A program made the translations under genes and the position numbers. Positions 17,726-26,229 of a stretch of DNA of 64,000 nucleotides are shown here, one piece after another. The notes under the pieces are model-generated. The model was not told the DNA's origin. It worked only from the letters and a program-made list of their open reading frames with translations, and did no database searches. This stretch comes from Lachnospiraceae bacterium. GTDB lineage: Bacteria; Bacillota; Clostridia; Lachnospirales; Lachnospiraceae. Positions within the stretch are counted from its first letter, which is position 1. Each line of letters opens with the position of its first letter. The DNA is taken from NCBI GenBank assembly GCA_017428105.1, contig JAFRRM010000038.1:1-64000 (forward strand), in the 5' to 3' direction.

Positions 17726-18844
17726 ATGGGAGATAAACTGCGAATCGTATTTACCGGAGACATTGCGTTTTCCAAACATATGGCAGACGCATGGCAGGGG
17801 GACGGCTGCTTCTCTGACGATATCCGGCAATACCTGCAGGCGGCTGACTTCGTCGTGGGAAATATCGAAGGCCCGGTAACGGATGCGGAAGAAAACAGCG
17901 GCACGTTTCTGCATAAAACCTCCGGCGCTGCGGGAAAATATCTGGCGGACCAGAATATCCGGATCTGGAGCCTGGCCAATAACCATTCCATGGATTTCGG
18001 CGAAAAGGGGCTGGCGGATACGGCGCGGCATGCGGAAGAACTGTCCTGCCGGTGTGTCGGCGCCGGAAAAGATCTGCGCGATGCGCTGACGCCCGTTGTT
18101 GTCGGCGAAGAGGTCAAAGCGGGGATCCTTTCCGTAACGCAGCCGCTTCGCGCGTCGATGATGGCCGGCCCGGAAAAGCCGGGAGCGGCAGGCTGGGACC
18201 GTACGGACGAGCTCCGCGGGAAGATCGAAGAACTGCGCGGGACCGTCGACTGGATCGTGCTGGTCGTTCACGGGGGCGAGGAATTCTGCGATCTGCCCAT
18301 GCCTTACATCCGGGAGCAGTATCTGGCGATGCTGGATCTGGGAGCGGACGTGATCGTGGCGCATCATCCCCATGTGGTGCAGCCGTATGAGTCCGTGGAC
18401 GGAAAAATGATTTTTTATTCGCTGGGAAACTTTGTCTTCGATACAGAATTCCAGCGTTCCTTTTCTCATACGTCTTCCGGTGTCCTGGCAGGCCTGGATC
18501 TCAGGAAGGATTCGTTCGCGTTCGATCATCTGGCATTTCAGATCCAACCGCAGTCGCATGAGATCGCTGCCTGTCCGGCCCCTCCGGTCTTCCGGGAACT
18601 CGGTGCAAACGAATATGAACAGATATGGCCGTTTGCCGCACGGTGCTTCCAGGAAAAGCTGCTGAGGAAAAAAGCGGTTCTGGGCCGGTGGTGGACGCAC
18701 TCGAAAGTGCTGACTTTTTTCCACGAACTGTATTCCTGCAGGAGACCGCGGGAGAGAAAGGTGATAACGGGGAAATGGCGCTCTTATTTCCGCCGCTGGA
18801 ACCAGCCGGAATATAAAGATCTGTTCGAGTATATGAAAGAATGA
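17726..18844 (+). CDS. CapA-like metallophosphatase, copy 1
   Basis: CapA/PgsA proteins are metallophosphatase-fold proteins needed for poly-gamma-glutamate synthesis or export. This 372-residue copy shows the full motif series: FTGDIAFSKH, GNIEGPVTD, ANNHSMDFGEKGL, VVHGGEEF, VAHHPHVVQPYE and FYSLGNFVFD. It lacks the N-terminal membrane anchor found in many CapA proteins, so it may be cytoplasmic. A basic C-terminal tail (RRPRERKVITGKWRSYFRRW) could bind membrane or polymer. ATG 17726 follows AGGAGA. It sits between ATP-grasp copies 3 and 4. Confidence 0.87.
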   Translation: MGDKLRIVFTGDIAFSKHMADAWQGDGCFSDDIRQYLQAADFVVGNIEGPVTDAEENSGTFLHKTSGAAGKYLADQNIRIWSLANNHSMDFGEKGLADTARHAEELSCRCVGAGKDLRDALTPVVVGEEVKAGILSVTQPLRASMMAGPEKPGAAGWDRTDELRGKIEELRGTVDWIVLVVHGGEEFCDLPMPYIREQYLAMLDLGADVIVAHHPHVVQPYESVDGKMIFYSLGNFVFDTEFQRSFSHTSSGVLAGLDLRKDSFAFDHLAFQIQPQSHEIAACPAPPVFRELGANEYEQIWPFAARCFQEKLLRKKAVLGRWWTHSKVLTFFHELYSCRRPRERKVITGKWRSYFRRWNQPEYKDLFEYMKE

Positions 18845-18886
18845 ACGATGCTCCGCAAGAAACCGCCGGGACAGAGGAGAAAAACA

Positions 18887-20068
18887 ATGAAGCGATATGT
18901 AAAAAGTGAACTGTTATACAGATTTGCCAGAATAGGGGCCATAGACCGCAGGATCACCTCGCAGCACATAGAGAAAGCCAGAAGCAAAATGCTGTCCGCC
19001 GCGGAAGCGGCAGCCGGCGAGAAAGACGAAGAGGGGATGCGCCGCGCCGTAGCCGCAGCCCGCTCCCGCTGGCCGGAATATTATGACAGGATCGTCAAGT
19101 CGGTGGAAAGAGAACTAAACGGCTCTCCGTACTGCCGGGCGATCGGAGATCAGGACCGCCTGAAGACCGAAATGCTCTTTGACTGGTTCGCTTACGGCTT
19201 CAGCGCGGAAGAATTCGTATGCTACGAAATGCACGGAATGCCCGCGGAAGAAAAACAGACATATATGTCCGGCCAGGACTGCATCGTGGCGCTTAACCGC
19301 ATGAACCGGCTGGCGGACAGAGAGGTGTTCAACAATAAGGGGCGCACCTATGCCCGCTTCCGGAAATATTATCAGAGGGACGGCGTGTATATCTCCGCGA
19401 AAAAAGATTTCGGCAGATTCCGGGAGTTCGCAGACGCGCATCCGGTCTTTGTCAAGAAAGCGGTTTTTGAAGCGATGGGCCGCAGCGTGGAACTGATGGA
19501 CATGTCCGCCTGCGGAATGACGCCGCGGGAACTGTTTGACAAGCTGATCGCCGTGGGGCCGCATCTGCTGGAAGAACGCGTGATACAGACCGCGGAGATG
19601 GCCAGCCTCAACGCGTCCAGCGTCAACACCGTCCGCTGCATCACGTTCAATACCAGACACGGTCTGGAAGATCCGTATTATTTCATTAAGATCGGGCGCG
19701 CCGGATCTTTCGTGGATAACGGAGGCGCCGGCGGGATCCTGGTCGGGATCGACCGGGAGACCGGCTGCTTTATGACGGACGGGTTTGATGAAATGGAGAA
19801 CCGGTATGAAAGTCATCCGGATTCGGGCGTCCGGTTTAAAGGATTTCAGCTTCCGGAATGGGAACAGATGAAGCGTATCTGTCTGGAAATGTCTGCCCAG
19901 ATGCCGGGCGTCAAGTTTATCGGCTGGGATATGGCGCATACCGAAAAAGGATGGGTCCTGATCGAAGGAAACGGGATGGGTATGCTGATCGGACCGCAGG
20001 CGGTGTTTAAACGGGGCATCAAGAAGGAAGTGGAAGCCTATATGGCGGATATGGATCTGAAGATCTGA
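18887..20068 (+). CDS. Sugar-transfer-associated ATP-grasp protein, copy 4
   Basis: 393 residues, closest in layout to copy 1 (12038): a helical, basic N-terminal part, then ASLNASSVNTVRCIT, FVDNGGAGGILVGID and IGWDMAHTEKGWVLIEGNGMGM. Both copies share the HPDSG motif (AHPDSGTPF and SHPDSGVRF) and the RLPEW/QLPEW segment, so one probably arose by duplication of the other. ATG 18887 follows AGAGGAG at 7 nt; an upstream ATG at 18848 has no ribosome site. A second CapA-like gene follows after 44 nt, repeating the ATP-grasp then CapA order. Confidence 0.87.
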   Translation: MKRYVKSELLYRFARIGAIDRRITSQHIEKARSKMLSAAEAAAGEKDEEGMRRAVAAARSRWPEYYDRIVKSVERELNGSPYCRAIGDQDRLKTEMLFDWFAYGFSAEEFVCYEMHGMPAEEKQTYMSGQDCIVALNRMNRLADREVFNNKGRTYARFRKYYQRDGVYISAKKDFGRFREFADAHPVFVKKAVFEAMGRSVELMDMSACGMTPRELFDKLIAVGPHLLEERVIQTAEMASLNASSVNTVRCITFNTRHGLEDPYYFIKIGRAGSFVDNGGAGGILVGIDRETGCFMTDGFDEMENRYESHPDSGVRFKGFQLPEWEQMKRICLEMSAQMPGVKFIGWDMAHTEKGWVLIEGNGMGMLIGPQAVFKRGIKKEVEAYMADMDLKI

Positions 20069-20112
20069 CGGCGGCCGGGAACGGATCCGCGTGTTCGGCG
20101 AGGAGGGCGGAA

Positions 20113-21333
20113 ATGATCAAAGTGTCTGTTGTCGGAGATATCATGTGCGAACCGCTGCTGCTCCGCGCCGCAAAGCGGGAAGACGGTTCGTATGATTTCA
20201 GCGGTGTGTTTGCCCGGATGAAGGAACGTTTCGCGGAATCGGATTACGTGATCGGCAATCTGGAGACCCCTTTGGGCGGGGCGGAACGCGGCTACACCGA
20301 CGAACTGTTCGCGTTTAATTCCCCGGATGAACTGGCCGGCGCTGTCATGGCGTCCGGCATCGATCTGGTCGTCACGGCCAATAACCACTGTCTGGACCGG
20401 GGGATCGAAGGACTCCTGCATACCATGAAGGTCCTGGAGGAAACGGGCCTTCCCTATACCGGTACGTTCAGGAGCCGGGAAGATCGTGCGGAGGCGGCGT
20501 ATGCCGAAGCGGGCGGCCTGAAACTGGGGATCGTATCCTATACCTACGGGACGAATTACAGCAAGAACAGGATCGTTCTGGATCCGGAGCAGCAGTACCT
20601 GATCAACCTTCTGCGCCCTCAGCAGGAGTTTTATGCCAGAAAAGACCCGAATGAGCGGAGATCCTTATGGACACGGCTCGTCAACCGGGCGCTGAGACCC
20701 CTGAGCTCAGAAAAGCGGTATGCGGTAAAAAAGGCGCTGCATATGCGGTATAATACGGCGCAGGCGGACAACAACCTGATCGAGGAAACCGCCCGGCCTT
20801 ATGTCGAAAGAATGCAGGCCGACCTGCGCCGGGCCAAAGAAAAAGCGGACCTGGTGCTGTTTTACCCGCATACGGGCGGCCAGTTCAATGCGGAACCAGG
20901 CAGTTTTACGGAATACATCGTGAAAAAAGCCGTGGAAGCCGGAGCGGACGCGGTCGTCGGGTCTCATCCGCATGTCGTGCAGGCGGCGAAAATGGCCGGC
21001 AGCGTTCCCGTTTTTTACTCGCTCGGAAACTTCAGCATGTCTCCGAATTCCTCTTACCTGCTTCATGAGAATCTGCCGGAATACGGGCTGGCCGTTCATT
21101 TCTATGCGGAACAGGGGAGGATCGTGAAGACGACCTTCTCCGTGCTGAAAATGCTTGAACCGAAAGGAGCCATGCTGACGGTCTGGCCTGCCGACGAACT
21201 GGAGGAACTGCCGGGGACAGACCGGGAAAAACTTCGGAACGATGTGGCGCAGATCGTAGCCGCCGTAACGGGGAAAACGACAGACCGGAATGCCCGGATC
21301 CGCAAAGAGTATGACATTCCGGCAGGCGAATGA
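20113..21333 (+). CDS. CapA-like metallophosphatase, copy 2
   Basis: 406 residues with the CapA series VVGDIMCE, GNLETPLGG, ANNHCLDRGIEGL, FYPHTGGQFN, VGSHPHVVQAAK and FYSLGNFSMS. Compared with copy 1 it has an insert of about 80 residues in the middle (around the SSEKRYAVKKALHMRY region), as in longer CapA proteins. It also lacks an obvious signal peptide or anchor. GGAGGGCGG precedes the ATG. Two different CapA proteins alternate with two ATP-grasp proteins, which suggests two parallel modification reactions rather than redundancy (inference). Confidence 0.87.
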   Translation: MIKVSVVGDIMCEPLLLRAAKREDGSYDFSGVFARMKERFAESDYVIGNLETPLGGAERGYTDELFAFNSPDELAGAVMASGIDLVVTANNHCLDRGIEGLLHTMKVLEETGLPYTGTFRSREDRAEAAYAEAGGLKLGIVSYTYGTNYSKNRIVLDPEQQYLINLLRPQQEFYARKDPNERRSLWTRLVNRALRPLSSEKRYAVKKALHMRYNTAQADNNLIEETARPYVERMQADLRRAKEKADLVLFYPHTGGQFNAEPGSFTEYIVKKAVEAGADAVVGSHPHVVQAAKMAGSVPVFYSLGNFSMSPNSSYLLHENLPEYGLAVHFYAEQGRIVKTTFSVLKMLEPKGAMLTVWPADELEELPGTDREKLRNDVAQIVAAVTGKTTDRNARIRKEYDIPAGE

Positions 21334-21368
21334 CCAACAGACCCTGTCCGGACGGGAGGATATCGTGA

Positions 21369-22922
21369 ATGGCAGACAGCAGAACAAGTAATGTGATCAA
21401 GAACTCCGGAGCCAGCCTGCTGAACAAACTGGTCCATATGCTGGTCCAGTTCGGCATGCGGACGGTTTTCATTTATTTCCTGGGCAATGAATATACAGGC
21501 GTTTCCAGCCTGTTTACGGATATCCTGCAGGTCCTTTCCCTGATGGAACTGGGGCTGGACACTTCCATGATCTATTCGCTGTACGGACCGCTTGCCCGTC
21601 AGGACCATCAGCGCATTTCCGCGCTGATGAATTTTTACAGAAAAGCGTTTACGGTCATCGGATTTGCAGTCCTCGGCGCAGGCCTCCTCTGCGTGCCCTT
21701 CCTGCAGTACATCGTCAAAGGCGTCCCCAATATCAAAGAAGACATCCGGGGCATTTTTTTGATGTACGTGGCCACCTCGGCCTTCTCTTATTTCCTGGTA
21801 TATAAGACCGTCCTGCTGCGGGCCAACCAGAAATCGCGCATCATTTCCAACTGGACGACGATCATTTATGTTACGGAAAGTATTGCGGAAGTCATTCTGC
21901 TGCTGATCTTCAGAGCTTTTTACGCGTATCTGATCGTACACCTTCTGGCGACCGTCCTGCGGAACATCATCCTTTCCAGAAAGACGGATAAATTATATCC
22001 GGATTATGTGGGAAAGACAGAAGAACGGCTGCCCCGGGAAGACAGAAAAGCCCTGTTCCGAGACCTGGCCTGCCTGACGGTCTATTCGACTGCAGGCGTC
22101 GTCATTCACAGTACGGACAGTATTTTTATCTCGTCTTTTGTCGGCACCGTTCAGGTGACGATCATCGGAAATCACACGCTGATCATCAACAGCATCCGGC
22201 ATATCGTTTCGCAGATCGTCAATACGACCAAACCGAGCATCGGCAATCTGGCGGCGACGTCTGACACGGAGAAGCAGGAAACGGTGTTTTACAGAATGTT
22301 TTTCATTTCATTCTGGGTCAGCTGCTTCACCTGCACGGGCCTGTTCGTTCTGCTGAATCCGTTTGTCGGAGATATCTGGTTCAACCCCTCCTACAAGGTC
22401 AGCATGGTGATCATCGCAGTCATGGTGGCGAACTATTTTATCCCGGTGATGGGGTTCCCCGTAGAATCGTTCCGCACCGCGAACGGGCTGTTCGTCCAGG
22501 GCTGGATGCGTCCGGCCATCATGGCGGCCCTGAACCTGGTCCTGGACTATTTTCTGGGGAGAGCCTGGGGCATATTCGGCATTTTCATTGCGACGACCAT
22601 TTCGAGACTGGCAACGCAGACATGGTATGATCCGTGGCTCGTGCATAAAAAGGTGTTCCGGAAAAGTCCGGCCCAGTTTTTTGCCAAATATGGCCTTTAC
22701 GCGGCGATCACCGCAGTGAGCTGCTTCGCAGTCTATGAGCTGGGGAATCTGATCAGCGTTTCGAACCGGTGGATCGGGTTCGGAACGAAACTGATTCTGG
22801 TGTGCCTGATCCCTAATCTGCTGGTGATCGCGCTGTTCCGCAAAACGGCGGAATTTGAGTATACAAGAAACCTGATGAAAAAAATTACCGGAAAGATCAG
22901 AAAAAAAGTAGGAAAAGTCTGA
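21369..22922 (+). CDS. Wzx-type polysaccharide flippase (MOP superfamily)
   Basis: Flips lipid-linked repeat units across the membrane. The 517-residue protein has 12-14 hydrophobic segments. Its N-terminus is typical of the firmicute branch (NVIKNSGASLLNKLVHMLVQFGMRTVFIYFLG, then FTDILQVLSLMELGL). The C-terminus is short and very basic (MKKITGKIRKKVGKV). A ribosome site (GGGAGGA) precedes ATG 21369. The presence of Wzx and a Wzy-like protein (26230-27513) in the same locus supports a Wzx/Wzy-dependent pathway rather than an ABC-export one. Confidence 0.92.
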   Translation: MADSRTSNVIKNSGASLLNKLVHMLVQFGMRTVFIYFLGNEYTGVSSLFTDILQVLSLMELGLDTSMIYSLYGPLARQDHQRISALMNFYRKAFTVIGFAVLGAGLLCVPFLQYIVKGVPNIKEDIRGIFLMYVATSAFSYFLVYKTVLLRANQKSRIISNWTTIIYVTESIAEVILLLIFRAFYAYLIVHLLATVLRNIILSRKTDKLYPDYVGKTEERLPREDRKALFRDLACLTVYSTAGVVIHSTDSIFISSFVGTVQVTIIGNHTLIINSIRHIVSQIVNTTKPSIGNLAATSDTEKQETVFYRMFFISFWVSCFTCTGLFVLLNPFVGDIWFNPSYKVSMVIIAVMVANYFIPVMGFPVESFRTANGLFVQGWMRPAIMAALNLVLDYFLGRAWGIFGIFIATTISRLATQTWYDPWLVHKKVFRKSPAQFFAKYGLYAAITAVSCFAVYELGNLISVSNRWIGFGTKLILVCLIPNLLVIALFRKTAEFEYTRNLMKKITGKIRKKVGKV

Positions 22923-22962
22923 CCGCGGGAAGACGGGAATCGAGAAACAGGAGGAAAACTGC

Positions 22963-24042
22963 GTGAAACAGGAACAGCAACGAATCGTATCCATTCAGGC
23001 CGTCAGAGCGATCGCGTTCATACTGGTGTTCCTTTCCCATGTGGAACTGATCCCCACGGGAGGGATCGGCGTTTCGCTTTTTCTGGTCATTTCCGGCTTC
23101 TGCATGACATATTCCTATCTGGACAGGCCGGAGAAGCTGCCGGAACCGGGGCTGGCCTCCCATTTCAGATTTGTGAAGGGAAAGATCCGGAAACTCTATC
23201 CGCTTCACCTGACGGCCCTGCTGCTGGTGGCTGCCGTCATCTTTGCCGGACTGTTCATTCACAAGGCCCCCGGAAAGGAGATCGCCGAGCAGAGTGCTTA
23301 CTTTGCGGCGAACGGATTGCTTCTGCAGAGCTGGATCCCGTGGAAAGAGGGATATTTCTCCTTTAATGCCGTTTCCTGGTATCTGTCGACACTGGCCTTT
23401 TCTTATTTTGTTTTTCCGTGGGTGTTCCGGACGATCCAGTCCCGGGACAGAAAAAGGATCGGAATGCTGGCTGGCGTGACGCTGGCGCTGATGATCGCCG
23501 TTTCCGTCATCCTGGGCATCGGAAAACAGAACTGGGGCTGGACGAACGCGCTCCTGAAATGGGTGACCTACATCTGCCCTGTTTACCGGGCGGGCGATTT
23601 CATCATCGGCCTGACGGCGGGCTATTATTTCGTGACCGTCAAAAATACGTGGGGGAAAGGAGCTGGCTCGATCGCCGAGGCTGCTGTTGTCGCGGTCATG
23701 ACCGGCCAGGTCGTGATCCGCAGTTTCGGCGTGAGCAATACATCGAACTGGATGCTTTCCCTGTTCTGGCTTCCCACCAGTGTGATCGCCGTGTATCTGT
23801 TTGCTGTGAATAAAGGGATCCTGTCAAAGACGCTTGCCGGAAGCAGAGCGCTGGTCTGGATAGGAAATGTGAGCGCGGAAGCTTTTCTGATCCACCAGAT
23901 ATGCATCAAGGCGGTCGAGTATGTCACGAAAAACAAATGGATCGTGGCAGCGGCAGCATTTGTCCTGACAATGATCTGCACGGTGATCTGGCGGGCGCTC
24001 TTCCGGAAGCTGCAGCAGCGTCCGGTCAAAAATTCTGTCTGA
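22963..24042 (+). CDS. Acyltransferase-3 family membrane protein
   Basis: A canonical AT3 protein of 359 residues with about ten membrane helices. The N-terminus reads RIVSIQAVRAIAFILVFLSHVE (conserved R and H), followed by GGIGVSLFLVISGFCMTYSY. It probably O-acetylates a sugar of the exported polymer. It starts with GTG at 22963 after AGGAGG, 40 nt downstream of the flippase, and has no terminator before the rfbA promoter. Confidence 0.9.
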   Translation: MKQEQQRIVSIQAVRAIAFILVFLSHVELIPTGGIGVSLFLVISGFCMTYSYLDRPEKLPEPGLASHFRFVKGKIRKLYPLHLTALLLVAAVIFAGLFIHKAPGKEIAEQSAYFAANGLLLQSWIPWKEGYFSFNAVSWYLSTLAFSYFVFPWVFRTIQSRDRKRIGMLAGVTLALMIAVSVILGIGKQNWGWTNALLKWVTYICPVYRAGDFIIGLTAGYYFVTVKNTWGKGAGSIAEAAVVAVMTGQVVIRSFGVSNTSNWMLSLFWLPTSVIAVYLFAVNKGILSKTLAGSRALVWIGNVSAEAFLIHQICIKAVEYVTKNKWIVAAAAFVLTMICTVIWRALFRKLQQRPVKNSV

Positions 24043-24067
24043 TCCGGGTCCGCGTCCGGGAGAACGC

Positions 24068-24096
24068 TTGACTTTGCCCGGCCTGTCATATATATT
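24068..24096 (+). promoter_or_regulatory. Promoter of rfbA
   Basis: TTGACT (24068-24073) and TATATT (24091-24096) are spaced by 17 nt, close to the vegetative consensus. This gives rfbA its own transcription start separate from the glycan operon. Confidence 0.65.
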
Positions 24097-24174
24097 TACA
24101 GTCAGGATTGCTCAACAGAACGATATCCTGATCGATACCGGCGGCTGCGCCGGAATCTGGCGGAGGCATATGAC

Positions 24175-25083
24175 ATGAAAGGCATAATTCTTGCGGGAGG
24201 AAGCGGAACGAGACTGTATCCGCTTACTATGGTGACGTCCAAACAGCTGCTCCCGGTCTATAACAAACCGATGATCTATTATCCCCTGTCCACACTCATG
24301 CTGGCGCGGATCAAGGATATCCTGATCATCTCCACACCGGAGGACACGCCCCGCATCGAACAGCTGCTGGGTGACGGCTCGGCTTTTGGCATTTCGCTGT
24401 CCTACGCGGTCCAGCCAAAGCCGGAAGGGCTGGCTCAGGCGTTCACGATCGGGAAGGATTTCATCGGGGATGACTGCTGCGCCATGGTCCTGGGAGACAA
24501 TATCTTCTACGGCAACGGCCTGGGGCATAAGCTGGCGGATGCCAAGAAAATGGCGGAATCCGGACAGGCCTGCATTTTCGGGTATTTTGTGGAAGATCCG
24601 GAGCGCTTCGGCGTCATGGAATTCAGACGGAGCCGGGACGACCGGGACGAAGCCACGGTCAAAGTGCTCAGCGTAGAGGAAAAACCGAAAGTGCCGAAGA
24701 GCAATTACGCCGTTGTGGGCCTGTATTTCTATCCGGCCGGTGTCAGCGCGAAAGCGGAAACGATCACACCGAGCGCACGCGGCGAGCTGGAGATCACCAC
24801 CCTGAATGATATGTACCTGCAGGAAGGACGCCTTCAGGCGCAGCTCCTGGGCCGCGGGTTTACGTGGATGGACGCCGGCACCTTTGCTTCCCTGCGAAAA
24901 GCCACCAATTTCGTCTGCATGATCGAAGAGTATCAGAGCATGACGATCTCCGCACCTGAGGAGATCGCTTACCGCTTCGGCTGGATCGACGACGAGAAGA
25001 TGAAAGCCAGTGCGGATCGCTACGGCAAGAGCCCTTACGGGGAGCATCTGCGGGCGGTGCTGGAAGGCAAGATCGTGGTATAG
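24175..25083 (+). CDS. rfbA: Glucose-1-phosphate thymidylyltransferase
   Basis: Makes dTDP-glucose from glucose-1-phosphate and dTTP, the entry to dTDP-6-deoxyhexoses. At 302 residues it has the standard RmlA length. It begins MKGIILAGGSGTRLYPLT (nucleotide-binding GGSGTR), followed by SKQLLPVYNKPMIYYPLSTLMLA, LGDNIFYG, VEEKPKVPKSNYAVVGLYFY and FTWMDAGTFASL. GGAGG lies 10 nt before the ATG. The rest of the rhamnose pathway (rmlB, C, D) is not in this window. With the FdtA/FdtB-like genes at 4.2-7.0 kb it can feed a dTDP-3-amino sugar if a 4,6-dehydratase exists elsewhere. Confidence 0.96.
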   Translation: MKGIILAGGSGTRLYPLTMVTSKQLLPVYNKPMIYYPLSTLMLARIKDILIISTPEDTPRIEQLLGDGSAFGISLSYAVQPKPEGLAQAFTIGKDFIGDDCCAMVLGDNIFYGNGLGHKLADAKKMAESGQACIFGYFVEDPERFGVMEFRRSRDDRDEATVKVLSVEEKPKVPKSNYAVVGLYFYPAGVSAKAETITPSARGELEITTLNDMYLQEGRLQAQLLGRGFTWMDAGTFASLRKATNFVCMIEEYQSMTISAPEEIAYRFGWIDDEKMKASADRYGKSPYGEHLRAVLEGKIVV

Positions 25084-25100
25084 GAACGTGTATGCGGAAT

Positions 25101-25133
25101 AAAAAGATCCGGCCAAAGCGGCCGGATCTTTTT
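25101..25133. terminator. Bidirectional intrinsic terminator between convergent rfbA and nucleotidyltransferase-like genes
   Basis: A perfect 14-bp inverted repeat (AAAAAGATCCGGCC / GGCCGGATCTTTTT) encloses a 5-nt loop and gives a T-run on both strands. It ends the transcripts converging from 25083 and 25132, and the minus-strand stop codon lies at its edge. Confidence 0.93.
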
Positions 25134-26220
25134 ATTCGGACTTTTTTCCCCTCAGCGCTTTTACTTCCGCCCTGATCTTCTTCCGGTTGTGAACGAGCCG
25201 GTAGAGCGGCAGAAACGGCAGCAGTATCTTGTGCTTATGGAAGAACGGGTAATGCTTTTCGACCAGGTCCATCGGAAGAATGATCCTCTGCCGGATGTAG
25301 CGGTTCTTTCCCATTTTGGTAACGGCGTTCCGGATGCCTTGCGTCTTGCTCCCGAATGTGCCGGAAGAAACGATGTAATCCAGCATTTCTGTCTCTTCCG
25401 CGTTCAGGACCGCCGTATCCGCCCCGCTGCCGAACAGCTTCCCGGCCAGCGTGCGGTTGGTGCTTTCGAAGTCCCGGATACCGATCTTGTCCAGCTCGGT
25501 GCGGAGGTATTCCCAATCGAGGCTGTCCCCGAGCCGCTGCAGAAAAACATACACGTCAAGAAGAGAACGCAGGCCAGTGCCCCGCCAGATATAGTGCTTG
25601 TATTCGTGGGCGATCATGTAAATGTAAAAATCTTCATGGGTGAAAAAGCGTTCGGCCCCGGGTCCCTGGATCAGCCTGTCCGGCAGATCCTGGTAATAAT
25701 TGTAAAGCTGTTCGCGAAACGGCAGAAACAGCATCCGATGCATTTCGAAATGGCTGAGCGGCTTCTTTTTATAATCGTCCTGATGGCCGGTCCCGAAATG
25801 CGTAGTCTCAAACCCAAGCGATTCCATGATGGCCCGGACGTCCTCCGCGCGGGAGGCGTCGAACAGGATGTCATTGTCCGCCATCTGGCGCATGCCGATC
25901 TGCGGGTAGTATTCTTTCAGGACGACGCCCTTTAATGCCATATGCCAGATGCCGGCCTCATCGAGAGCGGAGAAGACCGCCTGCCGGTCGATGTCCAGAA
26001 GCATGTTTTTCCGGATGGATTGGGCGCAGGCCTGGTTAAAATGATCATTGGCAGCCCCTGCGGCATCAAGGGCGTAGAAAACGGCGGCGGACAGATCGTG
26101 TTCGGAAGCAGCTTTCTCCAGTGCATCATAATCAAGCGACGCGATCAGAGCCGGATCGGGCACGGTCTGATTCACGGCGGAACGGACGAGAGAGATAAGG
26201 GCGGCGATTTCCGGATTCAT
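25132..26220 (-). CDS. Nucleotidyltransferase-like family protein (NTP_transf_5 type)
   Basis: The 362-residue protein matches the uncharacterised nucleotidyltransferase family common in polysaccharide loci. It has WHMALKGVVLKEYYPQIGMRQMADNDILFD with the paired Asp residues (DND) on the strand after the KG motif, then a helical region with HEYKHYIWRGTGLRSLLDVYVFLQRL. Family members are thought to transfer a nucleotide or modify a glycan or lipid; substrate unknown. The start follows GAGG at 7 nt and lies 9 nt after the stop of the Wzy-like gene, so the two are co-transcribed. Confidence 0.8.
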   Translation of the reverse strand: MNPEIAALISLVRSAVNQTVPDPALIASLDYDALEKAASEHDLSAAVFYALDAAGAANDHFNQACAQSIRKNMLLDIDRQAVFSALDEAGIWHMALKGVVLKEYYPQIGMRQMADNDILFDASRAEDVRAIMESLGFETTHFGTGHQDDYKKKPLSHFEMHRMLFLPFREQLYNYYQDLPDRLIQGPGAERFFTHEDFYIYMIAHEYKHYIWRGTGLRSLLDVYVFLQRLGDSLDWEYLRTELDKIGIRDFESTNRTLAGKLFGSGADTAVLNAEETEMLDYIVSSGTFGSKTQGIRNAVTKMGKNRYIRQRIILPMDLVEKHYPFFHKHKILLPFLPLYRLVHNRKKIRAEVKALRGKKSE

Positions 26221-26229
26221 GAGGTTACC

